DNA from: an uncultured Lachnospiraceae bacterium
GTDB lineage: Bacteria > Bacillota > Clostridia > Lachnospirales > Lachnospiraceae
Length of the DNA stretch: 10,340 nucleotides
Assembly (NCBI GenBank): GCA_902797475.1
Contig: CADBTG010000113.1
Coordinates: forward strand, 1 to 10,340
Reading direction: 5' to 3'
Below are positions 1 to 7,409 of the stretch, piece after piece. The translations under genes and the position numbers were made by a program. Positions within the stretch are counted from its first letter, which is position 1, and every line of letters begins with the position of its first letter. Below the pieces are notes generated by a model. That model worked only from the letters and a program-made list of their open reading frames with translations. It made no database searches and was not told the origin of the DNA.

Positions 1-194
1 AACAGAAAACGGTGTGACGGAATCGAAAGAAGCGGCTTCGTGTATTCCTTGATGCCCGGCAGAAGAAAGTCCTCCACATTCTGGCTGGTAAGGATCAGGA
101 AACTGTCCCTCTTGCGGTTCCGCTTCATCATGTTCCGGACATACTCCACAACGACCGGGCTTGCGAGGAAGAGATAGAACTCGTCCAGCACTCC
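1..194 (-). pseudogene. VirB4-like conjugation ATPase, internal/C-terminal fragment (open at left edge)
   Basis: Reading the minus strand from 194 to the window edge gives 64 uninterrupted codons that look like part of a VirB4/TraE-type ATPase, which powers the type IV secretion channel of conjugative elements. The visible landmarks are a Walker B-like VLDEFYLFL at the start, a basic MMKRNRKR stretch about 20 residues later, then LTSQNVEDFLLPGIKEYTKP, which resembles the region after Walker B in the VirB4-like proteins of Clostridia ICEs. The N-terminal part, including Walker A, is absent: immediately upstream the frame is replaced by a ParA start in another frame. There is no start codon or ribosome-binding site for this fragment, so it should not be made as a normal protein. 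The family call rests on recalled motifs, and whether the gene continues intact beyond the left edge cannot be seen. Confidence 0.65.
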
Positions 195-277
195 GACAGC
201 GCAGCTCCCAGGTTTTCCGTAAGTGTGCTTTTCCCGCACCCGCCTTTCTGATTACAGATAGAAATAACCTTTGCCAT
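195..277 (-). pseudogene. ParA-family ATPase, N-terminal stub
   Basis: An ATG at 277 (minus) is preceded 7 bases upstream by AGGAGA and opens a typical ParA/Soj start. The first 27 residues contain ICNQKGGCGKSTLTENLGA, the deviant Walker A motif of partition ATPases, with the signature Lys at residue 11 and the P-loop Lys-Ser at 16-17. ParA proteins segregate plasmids and often accompany clostridial ICEs. After about residue 27 the similarity stops; the frame runs through 22 unrelated residues to a TGA at 128-130, while the adjacent DNA in a different frame encodes a VirB4-type fragment. An intact ParA is around 250 residues, so about nine tenths is missing. I read this as a deletion or recombination scar; an assembly error is the alternative. 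An in-frame extension upstream to about 365 lacks a ribosome-binding site. Confidence 0.75.
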
Positions 278-320
278 GACTCTCCTTTCCACGATCTCAG
301 CGTGAGACCGTACAACGCAA

Positions 321-355
321 ATAGGGATATCAGCTTTGTTGGCTAATATCCCTAT
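321..355. repeat. 14-bp imperfect inverted repeat upstream of the ParA stub
   Basis: Arms at 321-334 (ATAGGGATATCAGC) and 342-355 pair at 13 of 14 positions, with 331/345 as the mismatch, around a 7-base loop. It lies 44 bases upstream of the parA start and just after the stop of the orphan reading frame at 364. On the minus strand the sequence after the hairpin is only weakly T-rich (TTGCGTTGT), so it is a poor intrinsic terminator. An operator or partition-type binding site for the ParA operon is the other reading. Confidence 0.6.
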
Positions 356-363
356 AATGACCA

Positions 364-525
364 TCAATCGATGGTTTCCATATCAACTTTTATATCCGGA
401 TTCTTTGTGTTCCCATTCTCCACTTCCAGAGCGACAGAAACAGTGATTTTCTGAATCAACTCTTTTTCGCGTCGATTTTCATCAATTCTGTTGAATGTTA
501 AAAACTCCACAAAGTGCGTAAATAC
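364..525 (-). pseudogene. Unrecognised orphan reading-frame tail
   Basis: On the minus strand an open frame runs to a TGA at 364-366 and gives at least 53 codons, ending in KITVSVALEVENG and then a charged tail finishing DMETID. There is no ATG in this frame and no ribosome-binding site in front of any alternative start. Upstream it runs into the 3' end of the rlmD-type gene in a different frame. The alternating hydrophobic pattern and charged composition look protein-like rather than random, and the DNA is more A/T-rich than the neighbouring genes. I do not recognise the family. It lies between the rlmD end and the ParA stub, so the likeliest reading is the 3' remnant of a mobile-element gene; a chance open frame is possible. 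Confidence 0.3.
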
Positions 526-549
526 CAGGATTGTCAGGTATTTGTGCGT
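514..549. other. Candidate element attachment region at the rlmD stop codon
   Basis: Two 13-base arms, GTGCGTAAATACC (514-526) and GGTATTTGTGCGT (537-549), are inverted around a 10-base spacer that contains the rlmD stop (534-536). The inner 7 bp pair perfectly and 9 of 13 pair in total; the other four are G/T positions. This arrangement resembles a recombinase core site, and it sits where chromosomal rlmD sequence gives way to mobile-element debris. The 3' end of rumA/rlmD genes, around the codons for the conserved HVETVV (558-575), is a known ICE insertion site. Without the other element end the crossover point cannot be fixed. Confidence 0.35.
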
Positions 550-1901
550 TGTAATCCTACCACAGTCTCGACGTGCGGAGTCTGAGGAAAGAGATCAACG
601 GCGCAGATTTTCTCCACACGGTAGCCGGCGTCCTGCAGGGCTTCGAGATCGTTTACGAGCGATGTGGGCTTGCAGGAAATGTATACCATCCCGTTCACTC
701 CGTAATCGATGATTTTCTGAAGTGCCTTCGGAACCACGCCCTCGCGCGGCGGATCAAGCACGATGAAGTCGGGCTTTTCCTTAATTTCATCTAACTTCTT
801 CAGCACGTCGCCGGCCAGAAATTCGCAATTGGAAAGGCCGTTTCGCTTCGCATTGTCTTTCGCGGCCTCGACCGCCTCGGCGATGATTTCGATGCCGATG
901 ACTTTCTTTGCAACCGGAGCCAGAATCTGCCCGATTGTCCCGGTGCCGCTGTACAAATCGAAAATCACCTTGTCCTTTGTCTCTCCGACCATATCCCGGA
1001 CAACGCCGTACAGCACTTCCGCCCCCAAAGAATTGGTCTGGAAGAAGGAAAATGTGCTGATTTCAAATGTCAGCCCAAGAAGCTCTTCGGTTATGCGGTC
1101 CGCTCCGTATAAAATCTCGGTCCCGTCATTTCGAATGGCATCTGCAATGGAATCATTCTTCGTATGCAGGATTCCGACAATCTTTCCCTGCAGAGGAAGC
1201 GCGAGCAAATCTTCTGTAAGCCTTGTGAAATCGCATTCTACTTGTGTAGTATGTATCACATTTACCAAAATCTCGCCGCTCTTTTGCGCTCTTCGAACAA
1301 GCACATGCCGAAAGAACCCCGAACCGGTCGAGCGATGATAGAAATCAAGCCCTGACTGCAGCGCAAATTGCTCTGTCGCCTTCGCGATGAGGCGTACATC
1401 TTCATGCACGAGGGCGCAGTCCGTGCCGGAAACGATGTCGAACATGCTGTTTTTGCGGTGAAACCCTAAAAGCATCGGCCCGTCTTTAAAGGCATTGCCG
1501 AAGGCAAATTCCACTTTGTTCCGATAGGCATGGACAAGCGGGCTCCCCTGAATGGGTAGAAACTCGACGTCCTTGTTTCGGATGACCGGCGCCAGCAGCT
1601 TTTTGATGTGGTACTCCTTCATACTAAGCTGCTTTTCATAGGAAACGGTCTGCATAAAGCATCCGCCGCACTCCCCGAATGCCGGGCAGGCAGGCGCTTC
1701 CGTCTCGTCCGGGGAGGGCTTCAGAACCTCTTTCAGCTCTCCTTCGGCTTTCTCCGCACCGTTTCTCTTGAGGCGGAAGAGCACCTCCTGTCCTTTGAGG
1801 ACACCTTTTACACTGACGGTTTTGTCTTCGATTTTGATTTTTCCTTTGTTTGGGAAGGACGTATCATATACGGTTCCCTGCAGGATATCTCCTTTTTTCA
1901 T
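534..1901 (-). CDS. rlmD: 23S rRNA (uracil-5-)-methyltransferase, RlmD/RlmCD (RumA) type
   Basis: This 455-residue protein transfers a methyl group from S-adenosylmethionine to C5 of uracil in 23S rRNA (U1939 in the E. coli RlmD reaction; Gram-positive RlmCD homologues also modify U747). Residues 1-60 form a TRAM-type RNA-binding domain. Cys72, Cys78, Cys81 (CPAFGECGGC) and Cys162 match the 4Fe-4S ligands. The SAM site is FDLYSGTG at 314-321, DPPREG lies at 383-388, and the catalytic Cys is Cys410 in ISCKPTS. Length is normal for the family. The ATG at 1901 follows GGAGAA (minus, 1911-1906) at good spacing. The gene diverges from yerC. No U-rich terminator follows the stop; instead mobile-element remnants begin, and the last residues (QRTNT) may be shaped by the insertion. 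RlmD versus RlmCD cannot be told from sequence alone. Confidence 0.93.
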   Translation of the reverse strand: MKKGDILQGTVYDTSFPNKGKIKIEDKTVSVKGVLKGQEVLFRLKRNGAEKAEGELKEVLKPSPDETEAPACPAFGECGGCFMQTVSYEKQLSMKEYHIKKLLAPVIRNKDVEFLPIQGSPLVHAYRNKVEFAFGNAFKDGPMLLGFHRKNSMFDIVSGTDCALVHEDVRLIAKATEQFALQSGLDFYHRSTGSGFFRHVLVRRAQKSGEILVNVIHTTQVECDFTRLTEDLLALPLQGKIVGILHTKNDSIADAIRNDGTEILYGADRITEELLGLTFEISTFSFFQTNSLGAEVLYGVVRDMVGETKDKVIFDLYSGTGTIGQILAPVAKKVIGIEIIAEAVEAAKDNAKRNGLSNCEFLAGDVLKKLDEIKEKPDFIVLDPPREGVVPKALQKIIDYGVNGMVYISCKPTSLVNDLEALQDAGYRVEKICAVDLFPQTPHVETVVGLQRTNT

Positions 1902-1919
1902 ATCGTTCTCCGGAAACTG

Positions 1920-1948
1920 TTTTTATGGCTTTACTTTCGCTCTGTGAA
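1920..1948 (-). promoter_or_regulatory. Candidate promoter of rlmD
   Basis: On the minus strand TTCACA (1948-1943, five of six consensus bases) and TAAAAA (1925-1920, four of six) are 17 bp apart. Predicted initiation near 1913 leaves a leader of about 12 bases that just includes the ribosome-binding site. It is interleaved with the yerC promoter on the other strand. Confidence 0.45.
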
Positions 1949-1982
1949 GTGTTACAATGTGAATACAGAGCCGAAAGTAAAG
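1929..1982. repeat. Long inverted repeat enclosing the rlmD/yerC divergent promoters
   Basis: The left arm 1929-1945 (CTTTACTTTCGCTCTGT) and right arm 1965-1982 (ACAGAGCCGAAAGTAAAG) are reverse complements over 17 bp, with one extra base in the right arm, around a 19-base centre. The left arm holds the yerC -35 element, the centre holds its -10, and the right arm runs into its ribosome-binding site. The rlmD -35 overlaps the left arm and centre, while its -10 lies just outside. Because yerC transcription should start near 1965, the repeat probably acts mainly as DNA (operator) rather than as an RNA hairpin. Confidence 0.8.
1930..1958 (+). promoter_or_regulatory. Candidate promoter of yerC
   Basis: TTTACT (1930-1935, four of six consensus bases) and TACAAT (1953-1958, five of six) are separated by 17 bp. 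Predicted initiation is near 1965, giving a leader of about 28 bases that carries AAAGGAGG (1979-1986) six bases before the ATG. Confidence 0.55.
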
Positions 1983-1992
1983 GAGGCGTAAT

Positions 1993-2286
1993 ATGGGCAA
2001 AAACATTCATACCGATGAAGTTACCCGTTTTTTTGAAGCGGTATTAACATTAAAGACCGTAGACGAATGCTATGCATTCTTTGAGGATGTCTGCACGATC
2101 AACGAACTGCTTTCCATCTCCCAGCGCCTCGAGGTGGCGCATATGCTTACCGAGCATAAAACCTATCTGGACATTGCCGAGAAGACCGGCGCTTCGACCT
2201 CTACGATCAGCCGTGTCAACCGTTCGTTAGTGTACGGGAAGGACGGGTACAGCATAGCATTTTCCAGAATGAAGGACAAAAAGTAG
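1993..2286 (+). CDS. yerC: YerC/YecD family TrpR-like DNA-binding protein
   Basis: This 97-residue protein belongs to the YerC/YecD branch of the TrpR-like repressor fold, small all-helical DNA-binding proteins of Firmicutes whose target and ligand are largely undefined. The visible helix-turn-helix is at about residues 56-80 (KTYLDIAEKTGASTSTISRV), preceded by the SISQRLEVAHML helix, which matches the family layout. The length is typical. The start is set by a near-perfect AAAGGAGG six bases upstream. The gene is a single unit: it has its own promoter inside a long inverted repeat, and a strong terminator begins 13 bases after the stop. A TrpR-like protein transcribed from a promoter wrapped in an inverted repeat suggests autoregulation, possibly with co-regulation of divergent rlmD; that is inference. 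Confidence 0.88.
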   Translation: MGKNIHTDEVTRFFEAVLTLKTVDECYAFFEDVCTINELLSISQRLEVAHMLTEHKTYLDIAEKTGASTSTISRVNRSLVYGKDGYSIAFSRMKDKK

Positions 2287-2298
2287 CGATTAACATCG

Positions 2299-2330
2299 AA
2301 CAAGGTTCCGCGAAGGAACCTTGTTTTTTT
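2299..2330 (+). terminator. Intrinsic terminator of yerC
   Basis: A perfect 11-bp stem (2299-2309 with 2315-2325, core CAAGGTTCC/GGAACCTTG) closes on GCGAA and runs into seven T residues at 2324-2330, with further T runs beyond. The T-tract overlaps the last codons and stop of the convergent DUF1836 gene. Confidence 0.92.
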
Positions 2331-2988
2331 ATTTTTTCTTTTTCTTTTCTTTCTTCTCGGCCTTCTTCTCTTCCCTGCCCGCCTTTGCAGGCTGCGTCGG
2401 ATCCAGAAGATCGTCAATGATCTGCTCAATCATCTGCTTCTTCAGATATACGTCAAAGCTGAGCATCGAAATGAAACTGAAAATGGAAAGGAATTCCTGT
2501 TCCTTCTCTCCCTCTACGTCGGTGAAGATTCTCTTCGAACGGTCGAACTTCTTCATGACATCCTTGGAAAGATCCTTGCTGACCGTCGTTTCCATTTCGA
2601 AAATCTTACGGTAGATTTCCTCCAATCCAACCGATGCTTCTTCGCCGAAGAACATATCCTTCATGGGCCCGACAATGTGCTGCACATCGTTGATGCTCAA
2701 AAAGCTCTTCAGGTAATAGATAAATACAAGCAGGTACATATGGTCCTTGCTGTATTTCTTCTTCACCGGACTCGGAAGAAGGTTGCTCTTTGTATAGTTG
2801 TTAATCATGGTCTTCGTCAGAAGCTTGTCATCGTCATAACGCTTGGACTGCTCGAGATGCTCGTCCAAAAACTTCGTCACCTGATCCATGTACAAATCGA
2901 TATTCGGGATATCATTCGGACCGATATAATTGGTTGCTTCGAGATTCTCTACAAGCTTGCGCAGGTAGTATTTCCATTGCGATTCCAC
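2329..2988 (-). CDS. DUF1836 domain protein (predicted winged-helix DNA-binding)
   Basis: This 219-residue protein carries a DUF1836 domain, a MerR-like winged-helix family of Firmicutes without defined function. The recognisable core is at about residues 56-104: KLLTKTMINNYTKSNLLPSP, a basic turn, then YSKDHMYLLVFIYYLKSFLS. The C-terminal half is helical, and the last 20 residues are almost all Lys, Glu and Ala, ending in five Lys. I choose the GTG at 2988: GGAAAGGGG lies 7 bases upstream, and a perfect promoter (3022-3050) would start transcription near 3015. A longer ATG start at 3144 would lie upstream of that promoter and can be excluded. The gene is convergent with yerC and divergent from pcrA. 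The lysine tail is encoded by the yerC terminator's T-rich tract. A transcription-regulator role is inferred only from the fold. Confidence 0.82.
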   Translation of the reverse strand: MESQWKYYLRKLVENLEATNYIGPNDIPNIDLYMDQVTKFLDEHLEQSKRYDDDKLLTKTMINNYTKSNLLPSPVKKKYSKDHMYLLVFIYYLKSFLSINDVQHIVGPMKDMFFGEEASVGLEEIYRKIFEMETTVSKDLSKDVMKKFDRSKRIFTDVEGEKEQEFLSIFSFISMLSFDVYLKKQMIEQIIDDLLDPTQPAKAGREEKKAEKKEKKKKK

Positions 2989-3021
2989 GGCCAATCCCCT
3001 TTCCTGTGAAAGAATAATTAT

Positions 3022-3050
3022 ATTATATAGTACTGAAAACCACGTGTCAA
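3022..3050 (-). promoter_or_regulatory. Perfect consensus sigma-A promoter of the DUF1836 gene
   Basis: On the minus strand TTGACA (3050-3045) and TATAAT (3027-3022) match the consensus at all twelve positions with the optimal 17-bp spacer. It points at the GTG start at 2988, giving a leader of about 27 bases, and decides the start-site choice for that gene. Confidence 0.9.
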
Positions 3051-3136
3051 CAAAAACGAGGGGCATGTTGTGTTTTCGCGGGGTCATTTTATTGTTCTCT
3101 GTACCCCCGGCAAATCCGTTTCGGGGCACTTCCCTG

Positions 3137-3165
3137 TTGAACAATTCGGGAACTTATGGTACACT
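3137..3165 (+). promoter_or_regulatory. Candidate promoter of pcrA
   Basis: TTGAAC (3137-3142) and TACACT (3160-3165), each four of six consensus bases, are 17 bp apart. Initiation near 3172 would give a leader of about 35 bases. The rest of the 218-base divergent intergenic region (2989-3206) contains only a weak CCCCG/CGGGG pairing (3105-3109 with 3122-3126) without a T-tract. Confidence 0.55.
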
Positions 3166-3206
3166 GAACATACATTCGATTTTGGAAAATACGAGGCACA
3201 TCGTTT

Positions 3207-5600
<2,394 letters not shown>

Positions 5601-5628
5601 CATTCGCAAATTGTTCACGAAATCCCGC

Positions 5629-5657
5629 TTTCCATTTGTCGTATTCTATGCTATAAT
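5629..5657 (+). promoter_or_regulatory. Promoter of the small membrane-protein gene
   Basis: TTTCCA (5629-5634, four of six) and a perfect TATAAT (5652-5657) are 17 bp apart, and TGC directly before the -10 makes it an extended -10 element. Only 28 bases separate the pcrA stop from the -35, with no terminator between, so read-through from pcrA is also possible. Confidence 0.75.
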
Positions 5658-5689
5658 TCTGATAACGAAACGAAAAAGGAGGGGTTTTT

Positions 5690-5911
5690 ATGAACAATTG
5701 TTGTAACTGTGATGAGAAGAAGGCCGGTTGCCCTTGGCAGGTAGCGCTTTGGATTCTTGCCGTTCTCGGTGTAATCGCCGGTATCATCGGAATTGCCTAT
5801 ACGGTATATCGTTTCTGCACTCCGGATTATTTGGATGATTTCGATCTGGACGATTTGGATGATGAAGATAAAGCTGAGGAAGCCGTAGAGGTACCTCTTA
5901 CCGAGGAATAA
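5690..5911 (+). CDS. Small single-pass membrane protein, Cys-rich N-terminus and acidic tail
   Basis: This 73-residue protein has a very strong ribosome-binding site (AAGGAGGGG, five bases before the ATG), its own extended -10 promoter and its own terminator, so it is very likely expressed. Residues 1-14 carry four Cys (4, 5, 7, 14: NCCNCDEKKAGC). Residues 17-41 are one hydrophobic helix (QVALWILAVLGVIAGIIGIA and on). Residues 45-73 are strongly acidic, DYLDDFDLDDLDDEDKAEEA being the core. I do not recognise a characterised family. The N-terminal lysines and the acidic C-terminal tail make the topology unclear. Its position straight after pcrA may be conserved, but a functional link is unproven. 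The Cys cluster could bind metal or be modified; that is speculation. Confidence 0.82.
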   Translation: MNNCCNCDEKKAGCPWQVALWILAVLGVIAGIIGIAYTVYRFCTPDYLDDFDLDDLDDEDKAEEAVEVPLTEE

Positions 5912-5924
5912 GCTGTGTATGAAG

Positions 5925-5950
5925 AAGGGACTGCTGAGGCAGTCCCTTTT
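5925..5950 (+). terminator. Intrinsic terminator of the small membrane-protein gene
   Basis: A perfect 10-bp stem AAGGGACTGC (5925-5934) / GCAGTCCCTT (5939-5948) closes on TGAG and is followed by TTTTCCTGTTTT. It begins 13 bases after the stop codon. Confidence 0.88.
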
Positions 5951-5989
5951 CCTGTTTTGGGATCATAACGGGCTGCCGGCGGGCAGTCC

Positions 5990-6025
5990 GAAAATAAAAA
6001 AGAGGGAGCACCGGGCTCCCTCTTT
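5990..6025 (-). terminator. Intrinsic terminator of ald
   Basis: An 11-bp stem (5999-6009 with 6015-6025, AAAGAGGGAGC arms) closes on five bases and on the minus strand is followed by TTTTTTATTTT. It lies 10 bases beyond the ald stop. On the plus strand only TTTCGTTCG follows, so it is mainly an ald terminator and at most a weak back-up for the convergent gene. A 7-bp GC-rich hairpin at 5971-5988 lies between the two terminators without a T-tract. Confidence 0.92.
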
Positions 6026-6035
6026 CGTTCGTTAA

Positions 6036-7151
6036 TCAGTCAATTAAAGTCTTAAGATCGGTATATTCATATCCGTGCGCATCCGCTACATTCTTGTTCG
6101 TAAGCTTGCCGAGGTAGCAGTTTACGCCGCTTGTGATGGCAGGGGACTTACGGCAGGCAGCCTCAAGGCCGTCGGCTGCAATCTGAAGACCGTAACGAAG
6201 CGTCGCATTGGTCAGAGCAATCGTACTCGTTCTCGGAACCGCGCCGGGCATGTTGCCGACACAGTAATGAACAACACCCTCTTCGATGTAAACCGGATCG
6301 TCATGCGTCGTGACATGGCTGCTCTCGCCGCATCCGCCCTGGTCGATGGCAACGTCTACGAAAACGGCGCCGTTCTTCATCTCGGGGAGATATTTCTTCT
6401 TGAACAGCTTCGGCGTGGAAGCACCCGGAATCAGTACGGAACCGATGACAAGGTCTGCATCCTTAACAACGCGCTCGATGTTGCTGTCCGTCGAAACGAG
6501 TGTCTGAATATGTGCGCCGAACATGTTGTCAAGCTGCTCGAGGCGCTTCAGGTTAACGTCGAGAATCGTAACATTTGCCCCCATGCCGACTGCAATCTTG
6601 CAGGCATTCATGCCGACGGTGCCGCCGCCGAGAATCACAACGTTGGCCTTCGGAGTTCCGGGTACGCCGGCAAGAAGGATTCCCTCGCCGCCGAACTTCT
6701 TCTCAAGGTATTTCGCGCCTTCCTGAATCGAAAGACGACCGGCAATCTGGGACATCGGAGCAAGAAGCGGAAGCGAACGGTCAGCCTCCTGCAACGTCTC
6801 GTAAGCAACTGCCTTAACGTTACCCTTAAGGAGCGCATCGGTCTGCTCCTTATCTGCTGCCAGATGCAGATACGTATACAAAATCAGTCCGTCATGGAAC
6901 AAGGCATACTCTTCTTCGAGAGGCTCTTTCACCTTAACCATCATATCCACGAGATTCCAGACATCCTTCGCATTGTCGATGAGAGATGCTCCGGCATCTA
7001 CATATTCGTTGTCTGTAAAGCCCGAACCCACGCCGGCACCCTTCTCCATGTAAACATGGTGCCCTGCGGCAACATAGGCCTTCACGTTATCCGGTGTAAG
7101 ACCTACACGGAATTCGTTGTTCTTGATTTCTTTCACGCAACCGATTTTCAT
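6036..7151 (-). CDS. ald: Alanine dehydrogenase
   Basis: Ald catalyses reversible NAD-dependent oxidative deamination of L-alanine to pyruvate and ammonia in the cytoplasm, supporting alanine use as carbon or nitrogen source or alanine formation for redox balance. The 371 residues fit the family (about 370-380). Substrate and catalytic residues are in place: Arg15 (EFRVGLTP), Lys75 (VKVKEP), His96 (YTYLHLA) and Asp270 (VDVAIDQGG). The NAD site is the Rossmann GGGTVG at 175-180, with the acidic Asp198 at the end of the second strand selecting NAD over NADP. The SIQEGAKYLEK segment (141-151) is also typical. The start at 7151 has AAGGCGG nine bases upstream. It follows htrA on the same strand but is separated by a terminator and has its own promoter and structured leader. 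Confidence 0.96.
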   Translation of the reverse strand: MKIGCVKEIKNNEFRVGLTPDNVKAYVAAGHHVYMEKGAGVGSGFTDNEYVDAGASLIDNAKDVWNLVDMMVKVKEPLEEEYALFHDGLILYTYLHLAADKEQTDALLKGNVKAVAYETLQEADRSLPLLAPMSQIAGRLSIQEGAKYLEKKFGGEGILLAGVPGTPKANVVILGGGTVGMNACKIAVGMGANVTILDVNLKRLEQLDNMFGAHIQTLVSTDSNIERVVKDADLVIGSVLIPGASTPKLFKKKYLPEMKNGAVFVDVAIDQGGCGESSHVTTHDDPVYIEEGVVHYCVGNMPGAVPRTSTIALTNATLRYGLQIAADGLEAACRKSPAITSGVNCYLGKLTNKNVADAHGYEYTDLKTLID

Positions 7152-7185
7152 ACTTGCTGTCCGCCTTTCCGATATAGTTATTCAC

Positions 7186-7226
7186 CGAGGCCGCTTCGCA
7201 CTCCTTCGCAGTGACGCGTCGCCTCG
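7186..7226 (-). promoter_or_regulatory. 5' leader stem-loop of ald mRNA
   Basis: On the minus strand CGAGGC (7226-7221) pairs with GCCTCG (7191-7186), enclosing a second 4-bp stem CACT/AGTG (7213-7210 with 7202-7199) around a 7-base loop. Transcription from the predicted promoter should begin near 7230, so this GC-rich structure would form the very 5' end of the mRNA. It could stabilise the message or be a regulatory leader. No known riboswitch class is recognised. Confidence 0.5.
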
Positions 7227-7236
7227 CTTACTCTTC

Positions 7237-7265
7237 ATTTTATCAAAAGAACAGGGGATTGACAA
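7237..7265 (-). promoter_or_regulatory. Promoter of ald
   Basis: On the minus strand TTGTCA (7265-7260) and TAAAAT (7242-7237), each five of six consensus bases, are 17 bp apart. Predicted initiation near 7230 gives a leader of about 79 bases, long for this window, containing the stem-loop at 7186-7226. Confidence 0.8.
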
Positions 7266-7273
7266 ATGCTTTT

Positions 7274-7286
7274 TGTCTCCGAGACA
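7274..7286. promoter_or_regulatory. Candidate operator upstream of the ald promoter
   Basis: TGTCTC-C-GAGACA is a perfect 6-1-6 palindrome ending 9 bp upstream of the ald -35 element, a usual place for an activator. A second short inverted repeat, GACAAA (7261-7266) / TTTGTC (7272-7277), overlaps both the -35 and this palindrome. The regulator is unknown. Confidence 0.4.
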
Positions 7287-7290
7287 CATT

Positions 7291-7330
7291 TTTTTGAAAA
7301 ATGTAACGGGCCGTCAAAAGACAGCCCGTT
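7291..7330 (-). terminator. Probable terminator of the htrA-type gene
   Basis: Arms 7305-7315 and 7320-7330 (AACGGGC outer stem) pair at 10 of 11 positions around AAAA. On the minus strand the hairpin is followed by ACATTTTTC, so the T-run begins three bases late. It lies about 80 bases beyond the htrA stop and separates htrA from the ald promoter. Confidence 0.7.
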
Positions 7331-7409
7331 GGATAAAGAGAAGTGTATATCATAGGTCAGGAAAATCTCTGATTGAAGTCCTGGACCTTTGCCTGCCATT
7401 TGTCATGCA

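Noticed and set aside
1..560. CRISPR array, tRNA or rRNA gene at the element edge or elsewhere
   Set aside because: I looked for regularly spaced repeats and for tRNA-like cloverleaf or CCA-ended sequences, and saw none in the window.
3105..3126. CCCCG/CGGGG hairpin in the DUF1836-pcrA intergenic region
   Set aside because: Only five bp, with a 12-base loop and no T-tract, and it lies outside both predicted leaders.
2989..3144. N-terminal extension of the DUF1836 protein from an ATG at 3144
   Set aside because: A perfect consensus promoter for the same strand lies inside this extension (3022-3050), and a ribosome-binding site directly precedes the GTG at 2988.
6075..7214. A 379-codon open frame on the plus strand opposite ald
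   Set aside because: It is an antisense shadow: ald on the other strand has every catalytic and NAD-binding motif, a promoter and a terminator, whereas the shadow has no recognisable domain or ribosome-binding site.
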